A stretch of 64,000 nucleotides of DNA from Petrosia ficiformis (GCA_947044365.1 OX345636.1:51702746-51766745), one strand, 5' to 3'; positions 33,150 through 44,041 are shown, counted from the first letter of the stretch. Notes: generated from the letters alone by a model not told the origin. Made by a program: numbers and translations.

Positions 33150-36100
33150 CACACACACGCACACTCACACATGCACATCAATCCTAGCTTGGTAAACTTT
33201 GTTTTGACAGAAAAGATTTTCCAAAATTAACAAGAATAATCAAACAATTACATGCATCTTGTCAGGTAAATGTATTATATATACATGTATAATAAATATG
33301 TGTATATATATATACTGTATTATACATGTATAATAAATATGTGTTTATATATATACTGTATTATACATGTATAATAAATATGTGTTTATATATATACTGT
33401 ATTATACATGTATAATAAATATGTGTTTATATATACTGTATTATACATGTATAATAAATATGTGTATATATATACTGTATTATACATGTATAATAAATAT
33501 GTGTTTATATATACTGTATTATACATGTATAATAAATATGTGTATATATATATACTGTATTATACATGTATAATAAATATGTGTTTATATATACTGTATT
33601 ATACATGTATAATAAATATGTGTATATATATACTGTATTATACATGTATAATAAATATGTGTATATATATACTGTATTATACATGTATAATAAATATGTG
33701 TATATATATATACTGTATTATACATGTATAATAAATATGTGTATATATATATACTGTATTATACATGTATAATAAATATGTGTTTATATATATACTGTAT
33801 TATACATGTATAATAAATATGTGTATATATATATATATACTGTGTTATACATGTATAATACATATGTGTATATATACTGTATTATAATTTTCATACTCTG
33901 TATTTCAATTGAGCTGTACAAATGTAATCAAATGGTTACTACATAAACATGTCATATTCACATTGTAAGCAACATTAGGAAGTACTGTAGATATTGTCTA
34001 AGCAAGCCCCAGGTCTACAATGCTATTTTGTTGGATGGTTATCATATTCTTCAGTGTATATTCTGTTAAATAGAAAACTAGTTTCAAATTCTTACTTGCT
34101 CACTGTTCAGGCTTGCCACTATTATTATTATCATTTGTCTAGTACGTAGATGTACATTGTATATGTACATTCATTAATATGATCTCACTCATTCCACAGT
34201 TTAAGTTAACTTGTTAATGTAATATTGTATTTATTACAGACAGAAGAAGGCGAGGATGATGTGAAAAAGGGAACACAATTGCTGGAAGTGTATGCTTTAG
34301 AGATTCAAATGTATACTGCTCAGAAGAACAAGAAAAAATTGAAGGTATAATTATAAAGTATATTTATCAAACAATGTTTACCATAGAAATAACGAATGTA
34401 AATATTACTTGTTGGATACAGTGTGCCTTCTTCCATTCCAGAATATACATGTAGTACCAGTGTTTTAGCTAAAGGGGGCTGGGCACTTCTTATAAATTTT
34501 CATCTGCCCGTTTAAAACTGCACTCCACCCTCTCAAATACCAGAATTAAATATGGCGGCACGACAAACAGATTTCTGAGTCAGAGTGGTTCTTCTTGTAG
34601 CTCAAGTGGCTATCTAACTCCCAGTAGCCATTATGATTGTGAAGAGAGTGTGAATTCTATGTATGATGATGATATAGAATATGAATCAGAATGTGAACTA
34701 TACGAACCAGTAGCAAAGAAACATCGAGAAACTTCTGATAGTGGCCACCACAAGAAAAGTGGATTTAATTCTACTTGAATACATTTCAATATGTTAAGAA
34801 AAATGGTAGACAGGGCATTCTATGTAAGCTGTGTATGAAGCATAGGAAGGGACCAAGAAATGGGAAAGTGATGGACTTTTGTACCTTGTTTTACATTGAG
34901 TAAAGATAAAATCAAGAAACATGTTGTAAGTAACATGCACTGAGGGGCAATTGTAGATGAAGCAGAACTTTCAAATGGTGGGATTCGATACTGTTACTCT
35001 AAAAATGAAAGCTGCTGTTAGGTGCTGTAAGTGTATATACTGGTTGTGTAAGCAAGAAATATCTCATACAACCACTTAGCCACATTTACTAACCTTAGCC
35101 GAGAGATTGGGTTGTGAATATTTTAAAGCTCTAAATGTAGGTCATAATGCCACTTATACCACACCTCAGATTGTTTCCGAATTCCTAGAAATCTTGTAAA
35201 AGAAATGGTGTATTATAGCCTAATAATAGATGAGTCTACTGATGTCATTGTCTTAACCCTTAAAGGGCTGACATTGTTTTACATAATTTTTCCCATTTCC
35301 AACACTGGCATCTCTGCTGTATATATTTTGGCCACTGTTCACTTTCTCTGCCCCAAACTTGGCTCCTTTTCCGAATGGAGTACCGTACTTTCAGTATGTT
35401 TTGCGTGTCAGTAAGTAATGCGATTTTGTGATTTTGGGCTCCAGAGAAACATTTTGCTATTTTACTTTTGCGTTTTGTCGTGATCATGGTATTTGTGTTC
35501 AACAAACATATTAAGGGCAGATAGTGCATACACATGTACAAATATAATGTTAGTCTTCTTCTGATTCCAAGTTAGCAAAAGGGTCGATCTTCATCTCCTT
35601 CCACTCTCCCCCTACAGCAATAGCACATGGGTCTTCAATGGCAGCCACAATACCAGCTTCTTTAAAGCCATTGATGCCTATGCCCCAAGTCCTGTCTCTT
35701 GACTTGTAGAAAGAGTTTGTTTAAAATACTTATGGAGACTCATGATTCACAACTGCGAAACCTGAAGCGCGTGTTTAAATTTATTTTGCACCATGCCCAC
35801 TAACTGGAATAATTGCAAACGCACATGGGGAAGCCCGCACGTGCATTTGTAATTATTGCGTGATGTAATACATTGCGATTGTAGTTTTGCGATCCATAAT
35901 CCCCTCGCAAAAGTCGCAAGACTTAAATACATGCAAAACATAACGAAAGTACGGTACTACTTCTACCAACTTGCTTACTGGGACTTGAAAGTCTCCAAGC
36001 GTTTTGTAGGATTAAATCAAATCCATTGCTCTCCCTTTTTTGACTGGTACTTGAGCAAAAATAACGACCCCGCTGCATGTTAGCACCAGCTACACCCACG

Positions 36101-39100
36101 ATTTCGGGTTTTACAACAAGGAAAATATCTCAGCAACCCACCATTTCCCATTGGGTGGGCGGTGTCACTGAAAGCCCAAATTGTGTGGATGGCAAGGGGG
36201 CTGTGCCCCCTTCGATTTTCCATTAACAGGGGGGGGGGGGGACACCCGCTTTAAAATTCCCCCTGTACTCGTTATTTAGGCCAAAGGGCGGACGAAAACC
36301 ATCAACCTTTGTAGCCATTTACATGGTCTTATGTCAGACAACGGTTATAAACATTTGGAGTGCTTTGTATTGCTAGGAACACACTTCGAACCTCGTAGGA
36401 GTCAAATTTCACGTACATGTATATGTGACATCATTGCTCTAAGTGTTAAAACAACTCATGTTGTATGGTCACCTTTTAAACTCCCAACATCTCTATCAAG
36501 TGTTTCAACCAAGTGCACGGTCATTTCACACTCTTACCTTTCTTCCTATTTTTTTTTATTATGGGCTCCTCATACATGTATACATAGTGGAGTATAGTTA
36601 TAATCAGTCTTACTATAGTCTATTCACTCCAAAGAGGCACAGATACATGTACTATACATGTACATGTAATAACATCCATATACTTCAAGCTATTGATTTG
36701 ATTCAAACACTATTGGAATCTTCACCCTTTTTGAAGTCTAAAAATTATCTTTAAAGTCTTACATAACTACGTGAAACAGTTGTTCTGACATTCTCCATAG
36801 TGTTCTATGGGCATAACAACTGCCACAAATAATACAATATTATATATGTAATGGAATTTGCTCATGCAATGTACGGTTCATACATTGTAAAAGTTGTACT
36901 TTAATTTTGTGGATTGTACTTATAAATCATGTCCACGAAAATAAAAACAGCGAAATATTTGGTTACTCCACTCCTATCATATTAGCCACACCTAGGTTGA
37001 TGTGTTAGAATTGGTATATAGAGACAGTTGCAATGGCTCTTTTAAAGTACAATTTGTTGCTCCACTGGATAGTCTACCAGACCCTTGTCTATATCCATAG
37101 CCCCAACTGTCATCACTTATGTGAATCATGAAATGATAAACTCATTTACTCAGACTAAGAAATAATAATGCACAGATCTGTGAAATTCTTCTACAACAAC
37201 AGTAGAGCTCTTCGTAACTGTTTGACTTCTCCCTCTGGCATGATAGCCTATGGGTGCTGTCCAGATGTCTTTGTAGTATCCTCTAATATGCCATTCAATT
37301 TGAAACTCCATCTCAAAGACTCGAACTCAAAGCAGCTACATGTATATTCTAACACCTTGTGTTTATAGTCTAACTTATGTGCACGTGTGTCTTGTGCTAG
37401 CAATTGCATTGTGATGTCATTCATCACACCTGAATAATTTAAATGTATAATATACTCTCAAAATGTATCTTCTACCTAGCTTTGCTTGAACATGATCAAC
37501 TGATTACTTCCACTTACCTGGACCAGCTTTTGTGAATCCATTACATGTTGACTCCTTCACCTGGTTAAGGTTAAACTGCTTGTTGTTATCTTGTACATAT
37601 CTCTTAACTTGTGCTCATCTCAACTCTATTGTATTCAGAGTAGCTTCTGATGTTTTCTTCCCTAACTTAGGAGTATTAGAGGCTTTGGTCTTCTTACTCT
37701 GACTTTCAAATACTCAAAGCATTACAAATTATATGTTTAGTTGCACTATTTACTATTTTCCTCTTCCAGGCATACTTATTCTTTCCCTCAAAAAAGGGAA
37801 AACTAATGAATTCCAGTGTGACGTCTTTACCCACAAGCATGTAAAAATGTCATGTAAACATGTATGGATTACTATGTATTCTACAGTGAATAGACTATAT
37901 TTACATCAAACTATAGTCACTATTTAATGATTCCACTACATCTCTCCATCCATTAACAGCTGTTCAGTGTAATAGAATGTAGAATATACAGGCATGTAAA
38001 AACATGCATGGACTCTATTTCGCACTATTTTCTATGCCTCTTCAGTGTGAATACATTATATTTACATGTACATCAAACTTATAGTCACTATTTAACGATT
38101 CCACTACATCTCTCCATCCATTAACAGCTGTTCAGTGTAATAGAATGTAGAATATACAGGCATGTAAAAACATGCATGGACTCTATTTCGCACTATTTCC
38201 TATGCCTCTTCAGTGTAAATAGACTATATTTACATGTACATCAAACTTATAGTCACTAATTAACGATTCCACTACATCTCTCCATCCATTAACAGCTGTT
38301 CAGTGTAATAGAATGTAGAATATACAGGCATGTAAAAACATGCATGGACTCTATTTCGCACTATTTCCTATGCCTCTTCAGTGTAAATAGACTATATTTA
38401 CATGTACATCAAACTTATAGTCACTAATTAACGATTCCACTACATCTCTCCATCCGTTAACAGCTGCCCAGTGTAATAGAATGTAAAACGTCAAGCAAGG
38501 AGAAATGTCATTTAAACATGCATGGACTCTATTTCGCACTACTTCCTATGCCTCTTCAGTGTAAATAGACTATATTTACATGTACATCAAACTTATAGTC
38601 ACTATTTAACGATTCCACTACATCTCTCCATCCATTAACAGCTGTTCAGTGTAATAGAATGTAGAATATACAGGCATGTAAAAATGTCATTTAAACGTAT
38701 AGATTAAGCTTACTTGCATTGACAATTTGTAAAATACATGAAATACAACAAACAAAGGGGATTAATTGTTGTAGAACTCTCCATGAAGACGCCGAGAAAC
38801 AGCCTAGCGCTCAGAGTGCCATAAATCCCGATTTTCATGATGAGAATGTCTCCTTTCCTTATCTTATCTTCTTACTTCCCTTGTTGATTCCAGGAGCCCA
38901 GGTGATTCCATGCTACAGTTATATATAAACGTGCTGATCCACCTATGCTAACCAGACCCTCCCCTCGTTTGCAGTTGGAAGATCTGCCGAGCAAGGCTAC
39001 ATTCCCTCTAACTCCAATAGTCACTTGTGTTAGAGAGAAGGCCTTATAAGAAAGCCACAAATAACAAAGTCAACTAATTATTGTTGTGTTAATTGTATTA

Positions 39101-39185
39101 CTGAATGCAGACAATATATATATGCTAGCTGAGATTCAACCTCTGCACTGCACAATTATATGCTTCATGCTAAGGCACTTGGCAT

Positions 39186-39218
<33 letters not shown>

Positions 39219-41062
39219 TAATAATAATAATAATAATAATAATACATGCCAAGTGCCTTAGCATGAAGCATATAATTGTGCAGTGCAGAGGTTGAATCTC
39301 AGCTAGCATATATATATTGTCTGCATTCAGTAATACAATTAACACATTATTATTATTATTACTATTATTATTGTTATTATTGTTATTAACTTATTATTGT
39401 TATTATTATTATTATATTTTAATACATGTAGGTATTATATGCTCAGTCTCTACGTATAAAATCTGCAATTCCACATCCACTGATAATGGGAGTTATAAGA
39501 GGTACAGTACATTAATTACACGGAGAAATAAGTGTCCCTGTGATTACTTTGTGGTCTCATCATATAATTATTGTATTATATTACTTATATTATATTGTAT
39601 TACTTGTATTATGTACATGTATATAACTTTTGCAATGTATCTGTACAGTATAGTATATACTATGCACTATATACTATACTGTGCTATACTACATGCTGTA
39701 CAGAGTAACATGTTAAGTAATCCATCAGATCTAGTATACATGTAAATGACCTTCAGCCTACACATGCTAAAGTACAGTATAGTATATACTATACACTATA
39801 TACTATACTGTGCTATACTACATGCTGTACAGGGTAACATGTTAAGTAATCCATCAGATCTAGTATACATGTAAATGACCTTCAGCCTACACATGCTAAA
39901 GTACAGTATAGTATATACTATACACTATATACTATACTGTGCTAAACTACATGCTGTACAGGGTAACATGTTAAGTAATCCATCAGATCCTATATATGAC
40001 CTACAGCCTACACATGCTAAAGTACATTAATGATGAGTTGAACGACACTTACTTAATTATGTATTCATTGTCAATTTACTGTGTGTAGTTACAAATATAA
40101 CTAAATTCATGATTATTGACACATAATATTATAACTATTACCATTTTCTACACTACACAGTCGTTAATATATATGACCTCTCAGTCAGTTTTTGACCTCC
40201 ATTGGCATTCTTTGGGACTACTTGTAAAAGAAACTCATTTATTTGTAATATTTCTGTCTTTCAGAATGTGGAGGTAAAATGCACTTGAGAGAAGGAGAGT
40301 TCAGTCAGGCACATACTGATTTCTTTGAAGCATTTAAGAATTATGATGAATCTGGAAGTCCAAGGTCAATTGTATAAAATATTATGTACATATTAATTAC
40401 AAAATTTGATGTATACATGTAGATTACCTTAAATACATGTAATATGTACATGTATAATAATGATTATGTATATGTTTATGTAAATGTACATGTACATTCT
40501 ACATGTACTGTATATGTACATGTACATGTACATTCTATATGTATATGTACTATGTACATGTAGAGTGTATGTATGAACTCTATGTATAATGTGTGTGTAT
40601 ATACAATGTATCAGGTTATTTGAAATTAAGTGGCTGTTGTAATTGTAAATTGAAAGTGAATCAGTAAAAATCGAAAAATGTTTGAGGGTTGAGAAATCTA
40701 GGCTATATGAAACAAGATACATGAAAAAAGTATCCCTATGACTGCTTTGTGGTGTCCAGCATTCAGTAATCTTTATGATGCCTGAAATACATCAGCCTAT
40801 TATAGTTATTATTAAATTGATTATCTACTCTGTTTACCTTTAAAGAACTTTGTATATAGAACTTTAGAAATATATTTCAGGTAGAATAGCTACATGTAGC
40901 TATTAGTTCCAGTTTCTACATAAGCTACACAGCTTTCTTTCTGCTGGTCTATAGAGCTTGAGCGTGCATCCTTTTACGAGCCTTGTCCATTGTTTGACCG
41001 AGCTCCCGGGAATAACGTAACTTCCTTAACTATGTATACAACACATACTTGCGTAAGTGACA

Positions 41063-41097
<35 letters not shown>

Positions 41098-43431
41098 CGA
41101 ACCTGTGGGAAAGCAATCATAGGGATGGTCCTACAGGCCATAAAAAATCTTTAATTCATAATAATATAATGAAATTCGTAATTACTTAATTAATGTCTGT
41201 CTGTCTGTTTTTACCAAACATTCTGCAAAACTAAGAACATGGACATATCAAATGAGCTACATGTACATGTAAATGTACATGTACATGTACATGTACATAT
41301 TAATGTACTTTTATACTACAGACGATTGGCTTGTTTGAAATACGTGGTACTTGCTAACATGTTAATGAAGTCAGCAATCAATCCATTTGACTCACAAGAG
41401 GTAAGTCGCATCACCTATATTACGTAATCATAAACACATATTGTTCTCTTCATAGGCTAAACCATATCGTAATAATCCAGAGATTGTTGCCATGACAAAT
41501 CTTGTTACAGCATACCAAACTGATGACATCACAGAGTTTGAAAAGATACTTCGTACTAATAGGTAGGAGCAACCCCTACATATGTGTGAGATAATACTGC
41601 CTGACAACAAACCAGTCATAAGCATATTTTTTTCTCCTTGTATCTTGTTATTGTCTAATAATTAATTAATTATTTTGGATCCACCCCTTTTATCAACAGA
41701 CTAACTATTATGGAAGATGAATTCATTCGTGAACATATTGAAGAGTTGTTACGTAATATTAGACAACAAGTTCTTGTTAAACTAATTAGACCATATACTA
41801 AAGTCAGGATACATTTCTTATCACAAGTGAGACTAATTTATTTGTGGATAATAAATTGTAACACTAATGTCTGTTCACATTAATGATGACTCAAAATTAA
41901 CATTATATATAATATACAGTACCTGACATTATTAGGTTTACATACTATCACTGTACTTCCATTGACTACAGTGTACTTTGTGAGTACACTGTACTTTTCA
42001 CACAATCAAAGTTTAACTATTCTTACAGATTCTGTAAGGAAATAGAAAACTATATTATGTTATGTGAAGTTAAATATAGTATTATTAAGAAAGTACATGC
42101 TTGACGATTGCTTGTGTGTGCTTATGTTGCATCTATTGTCTTAGTAGTGTGATGTAGCAATGATTACCAAAAGAAAGACAGGCACCTGAGGCAAATAATA
42201 AAATGAAAAATGAGTTGCTTCAGGTGGGATTTGAACCCGCGACACTCTGCATTCCGGACAGATGCTCTTACCAAATGAGCTACATGTACATGCAGGTGGT
42301 GCTACTAAACTTTTTCAAACACTTGATGCCTTTCCTTCTTTCTTTTCATCTCAAGTCATCAGTTTTTGGCAAGCTCATATGGTGAAGAGCTTCTTATTTA
42401 GCACTGCACAGTTCTCTCTTAGGGCCAGATGCCGCCACAGTTAATTATGATTATATTGTCATTAACAGCATTAACTGTTTGTTAATTGGCTGAAGATGTA
42501 TAATTATATCCTCAATGGTGCACACACTAACTGGCCAATCTGGCCCATGCTTCCAAAACAACCTAAACACTGACCTAACTCGTAGTATAATTTACTCATA
42601 CCACAGCTTAGATTTTTCTAACTTCATTAGTTATATAGCATATTAAATTCATTTTTTCAGGAACTGAATATAGAACCCAATGAAGTGGAGAGTCTATTAG
42701 TATCTTGTATATTGGATGGTACTATTATTGGTAAAATAGATCAAGTTCAACAGATATTAGCACTGGATACTGCTCCACAAGGAAGTGCCAGGTATGATCA
42801 TTATCTCTAATATTGCTCTGCAGTACTTGAGGTTATGTGTGTAGCACTGTGTACATGTACTATACTATGCTATACTATGCTATACTGTACTGTACTGTAC
42901 TCTATTGTACTGTACAGTACTATACTGTAACTAAACTATACTAGTATACTGTACTATACTATACTGTACTGTACTGTACTATATACTATACTGTACTGTA
43001 CTGTACTGTACTGTATTATACTATACTGTACTGTACTGTACTGTACTGTACTATGCTATACTGTACTATACTATACTATACTATACTATGCTACATGTAT
43101 ACTGTACTGTACTGTACTGTACTGTACTGTACTGTACTGTACTGTACTGTACTGTACTATGTACTGTACTATGCCAGAGTCAGAAATAAGAGATCGATAT
43201 TGTCTGGACAACTTGTCCGGACATACCATAATTTGACTGGTCATTTTTAAAATTGGATGGTCAATTTAACTGTCATTGTAAAGCACTCGTGAGAGAAGTG
43301 TTTGACATATACAGCATAACATGAAAACTTTATGCAATTTTTGCTATATATTAATATGGTGATTGTGTGGTATTTACAGGTACAAGTTAATAGGTAGAGC
43401 ACAAAGAAGTACCAAGGTACCCAAGAAATGA
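32099..43431 (+). CDS. COPS2: COP9 signalosome complex subunit 2 gene (split, incomplete in this window)
   Basis: Eleven plus-strand exons match the conserved CSN2 protein in order and phase. CSN2 is a PCI-domain scaffold subunit of the COP9 signalosome, which removes NEDD8 from cullin-RING ubiquitin ligases in nucleus and cytoplasm. Diagnostic peptides are [18 protein letters not shown] (exon 2), [15 protein letters not shown] (34.3 kb), [14 protein letters not shown] (39.4 kb), [18 protein letters not shown] (40.3 kb), [16 protein letters not shown] (41.3 kb) and [14 protein letters not shown] (41.7 kb). Two defects are visible. Residues equivalent to human SAVTRNYSEK through about LEREE (about 62 aa) are not encoded anywhere between exon 3 and the 33211 exon. 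The usual last exon with ALDKWTNQL is also not found. Joining exon 3 directly to the 33211 exon shifts frame into a stop. Either assembly lost an exon among the repeats, or this copy is damaged. Confidence 0.93.
32188..32376 (+). CDS. COPS2: COPS2 exon 2
   Basis: After acceptor AATATAG, 63 codons begin [18 protein letters not shown] and include [20 protein letters not shown], nearly identical to the conserved CSN2 N-terminal helical repeats. It ends at donor GTTAGT in phase 0. Confidence 0.97.
32434..32487 (+). CDS. COPS2: COPS2 exon 3
   Basis: Acceptor TTTTTTCCACATAG, 18 codons [18 protein letters not shown], donor GTAAGC. It corresponds to the human segment ending LLTYIR. The next conserved segment is missing. 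Confidence 0.95.
32488..33210 (+). other. COPS2 intron lacking the expected exon(s)
   Basis: The conserved CSN2 stretch between LLTYIR and the K-D-F-P exon should be encoded here. Reading all three plus-strand frames, no part of it is recognisable. The stretch instead holds TACATGTA clusters (32755-32900) and a (CA)n tract (33118-33150). By phase, the missing coding length must be 2 modulo 3. Confidence 0.75.
33211..33265 (+). CDS. COPS2: COPS2 exon after the missing segment
   Basis: Acceptor GTTTTGACAG, one base completing a split codon, then [18 protein letters not shown] and donor GTAAAT. It aligns with human EEYGKLQKILRQLHQSCQ. The first base requires a preceding exon ending in two codon bases. 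Confidence 0.9.
33270..33895. repeat. 41-44 bp tandem repeat in a COPS2 intron
   Basis: About 14 copies of a unit containing TATACATGTATAATAAATAT, GTGT(A/T)TATATATA and CTGTAT. Unit length varies through TA expansion. All plus-strand frames stay open and generate repetitive spurious ORFs. The array begins only a few bases after the 33211-33265 exon donor. Confidence 0.95.
34240..34344 (+). CDS. COPS2: COPS2 exon
   Basis: Acceptor GTATTTATTACAG, 35 codons from [20 protein letters not shown] through KNKKKLK, donor GTATAA, phase 0-0. It aligns without gaps to the human sequence [20 protein letters not shown]. Confidence 0.97.
34458..35300 (+). pseudogene. Dead hAT transposase fragment in a COPS2 intron
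   Basis: Downstream of a hAT-like terminus (CAGTGTTTTAGCTAAAGGGG at 34458) the plus strand reads, with stops and frame changes, [20 protein letters not shown] (zinc-finger start, about 34780-34845) and later [20 protein letters not shown] (35217-35276), which matches the DUF4371/hAT motif LxIDESTDVS. The catalytic RNase H-like core and the C-terminal dimerisation block are missing. A second, TA-flanked element follows immediately. Confidence 0.75.
35383..35954. mobile_element. TA-flanked non-autonomous element with CCGTACTTTC ends
   Basis: The left end TA-CCGTACTTTC and the right end GAAAGTACGG-TA are exact inverted repeats; the inner bases (AGTATGTTTTGCGTG / CATGCAAAACATAAC) continue the match. 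TA duplications are characteristic of the Tc1/mariner/pogo superfamily. About 572 bp, no complete transposase. Confidence 0.8.
35960..37900. other. COPS2 intron, no exon recognised
   Basis: GC-rich repeat-like sequence with a run of 13 G at about 36228-36240 is followed by unremarkable sequence. Overlapping short frames at 36331-36754 and 37168-37368 have no recognisable domain. Confidence 0.45.
37920..38700 (+). repeat. 168-bp tandem satellite in a COPS2 intron
   Basis: The landmark ACAGCTG(T/C)(T/C)CAGTGTAATA recurs at about 37956, 38124, 38292, 38460 and 38638, spacing 168, 168, 168 and 178. Units also share ATCTCTCCATCC, TTTCGCACTA and AGACTATATTTACATG. Identity between neighbouring units is very high. 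The period is close to the length of nucleosomal DNA, as in many satellites. Non-coding. Confidence 0.95.
38710..39075. other. Relatively GC-rich intronic segment, unassigned
   Basis: Base composition is higher in GC than its surroundings and two short opposing frames are open (38719-38928 plus, 38872-39060 minus). I recognise no domain and no splice frame; a repeat fragment is more likely than a gene. Confidence 0.35.
39085..39346. mobile_element. 262-bp near-perfect foldback palindrome
   Basis: The first 100 bases (39085 onward, TGTGTTAATTGTATTACTGA...) are the exact reverse complement of the last 100, ending TCAGTAATACAATTAACACA. The middle is (ATT)n meeting (AAT)n. The identity of the arms makes the same peptide readable on both strands. 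It ends about 85 bp before a COPS2 exon. It may be a MITE or a recent inverted duplication. Confidence 0.95.
39432..39501 (+). CDS. COPS2: COPS2 exon
   Basis: After an acceptor made of the repeat motif itself (ATACATGTAG), 23 codons [20 protein letters not shown] with flanking residues, plus one base, end at donor GTACAG. It matches the human [20 protein letters not shown]. The split codon (G|AA) gives Glu at the start of the next exon. Confidence 0.95.
39640..40030 (+). repeat. 128-bp tandem triplication
   Basis: Three successive units begin ACAGTATAGTATATACTAT and contain CATGCTGTACAG, GTAACATGTTAAGTAATCCA and CTTCAGCCTACACATGCTAA. Each unit carries an internal palindrome (ACAGTATAGTATA...TATACTATACTGT). 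The first two are nearly identical, and the third has a small deletion. Intronic. Confidence 0.92.
40265..40364 (+). CDS. COPS2: COPS2 exon
   Basis: Acceptor TTTCTGTCTTTCAG, peptide [20 protein letters not shown] onward to SGSP, ending AG before donor GTCAAT. This is the conserved entry to the PCI region. Confidence 0.96.
40724..41150 (-). mobile_element. MITE of the CATCCCTATGATTGC family, reverse orientation
   Basis: Same family as 17453-17928, inverted: it starts TATCCCTATGACTGCTTTGT and ends GAAAGCAATCATAGGGATGG, with shared interior blocks such as AGCTTTCTTTCTGCTGGT and (TA)n at 41066-41093. It lies in the intron before the 41322 COPS2 exon. Confidence 0.8.
41322..41400 (+). CDS. COPS2: COPS2 exon
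   Basis: Acceptor [32 protein letters not shown] then PFDSQE; donor GTAAGT. It aligns to human [20 protein letters not shown] in the PCI domain. Confidence 0.97.
41456..41562 (+). CDS. COPS2: COPS2 exon
   Basis: Acceptor [32 protein letters not shown] then [15 protein letters not shown]; ends AG before donor GTAGGA. The intron upstream is only 55 bases. Confidence 0.97.
41700..41826 (+). CDS. COPS2: COPS2 exon
   Basis: Acceptor TTTTATCAACAG; contains [20 protein letters not shown] and [16 protein letters not shown]; donor GTGAGA. This is the winged-helix part of the PCI domain. Confidence 0.97.
42216..42289 (-). tRNA. tRNA-like sequence, probable pseudogene or SINE head
   Basis: On the minus strand the sequence has a perfect B box GGTTCAAATCC, a D-arm TAGCTCATTTGGTAAGAGCA, and an anticodon stem TCTGT/GCAGA around the loop CCGGAAT (nominal anticodon GGA). 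The acceptor stem does not pair, U33 is replaced by C, and a serine anticodon would require a long variable arm that is not there. So it is not a functional tRNA gene; a tRNA-derived SINE promoter or decayed copy is more likely. It lies in a COPS2 intron, antisense. Confidence 0.6.
42350..42560 (+). repeat. Dispersed repeat, copy 2 (pairs with 420-625)
   Basis: Matches 420-625 in order: GTCATTAACAGCATTAACTG, TTAATTGGCTGAAGATGTA and CTGGCCCATG. It directly follows the tRNA-like sequence, but the copy at 420 has no such tRNA-like neighbour. Confidence 0.7.
42661..42791 (+). CDS. COPS2: COPS2 exon (last convincing one)
   Basis: Acceptor [33 protein letters not shown] onward to APQGSA; ends AG before donor GTATGA. 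It aligns to human [20 protein letters not shown]. The next exon should start R-Y. Confidence 0.97.
42853..43175. repeat. CTGTA/CTATA pentanucleotide-like microsatellite
   Basis: Long runs of GTACT, ACTGT and ACTAT pentamers, including about 15 uninterrupted GTACT units at 43101-43160, in the last COPS2 intron. Confidence 0.95.
43380..43431 (+). CDS. Doubtful COPS2 terminal exon running into an inverted arm
   Basis: A good acceptor (GGTATTTACAG) in the right phase yields Arg-Tyr, as CSN2 requires. After Lys the reading enters an 81-bp inverted-repeat arm and gives [14 protein letters not shown] before TGA. The conserved CSN2 C-terminus (ALDKWTNQL...) is absent. Either the true exon is elsewhere or outside the window, or the C-terminus has been replaced by transposon-derived sequence. 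Confidence 0.3.
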
Positions 43432-43479
43432 AAATAATTTAACTCTGCATGCCGACAGTAAACGCTCTGTCTGTTAAAA

Positions 43480-44010
43480 ATAGCTCGAGTTATTGTAATG
43501 TAATACAAGTAGATGTACCGTTCACTCTTTTACACTGACCCCGTGAACCTCCACCCCATGAACCTGTAGGAGCAGTGTCAGTACTTCCTATTAATAGATA
43601 TAGCATAGAGTTATTGTAAGTTAATACCTATACATACCTTTCACTCTTGTACCTTGACCCCGTGAACCTGTAGGAGCAGTGTCAGTACTTCCCATTAATA
43701 GATTTATCAGAGTTATTGTAAGTTAATATACATATACATACCTTTCACTCTTGTACCTTGACCCCGTGAACCTGTAGGAGCAGTGTCAGTACTTCCTATT
43801 AATAGATTTATCAGAGTTATTGTAAGTTAATATACATATACATACCTTTCACTCTTGTACCTTGACCCCGTGAACCTGTAGGAGCAGTGTCAGTATCTCC
43901 TATTAATAATAGATATTAGCTTCGGTTATTGCAAGTTAATATATGTACCATTCACTCTGGTACCCTGACCCTGTGAACCTCGGCCTTGTGAACCTGTAGG
44001 AGCAGTGTCT
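43480..44010 (+). repeat. Subterminal tandem repeats, left array
   Basis: About five units of roughly 110-120 bp contain AGTTATTGTAAGTTAATA, CTTTCACTCTTGTACCTTGA and GAACCTGTAGGAGCAGTGTC. Degenerate units of the same family and orientation occur on the other side of the transposase (46340-46790), so the arrays probably belong to the transposon and may bind its transposase. Confidence 0.85.
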
Positions 44011-44041
44011 GTTTAAAAAAAGGTTACAACTGATTAGTTAG

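Noticed and set aside
33367..33772. Repetitive [17 protein letters not shown] frames
   Set aside because: Translation of a 41-44 bp tandem array.
37920..38700. Regularly spaced repeats reminiscent of a CRISPR array
   Set aside because: Whole 168-bp units are repeated without unique spacers, and the DNA is animal.
38872..39060. 62-residue minus-strand frame in GC-richer DNA
   Set aside because: No recognisable domain, no splice context, located inside a COPS2 intron; more likely repeat fragment.
39086..39345. Two open frames on opposite strands encoding the same 69-residue peptide
   Set aside because: They arise from the perfect palindrome and its ATT repeat core; no domain or conservation.
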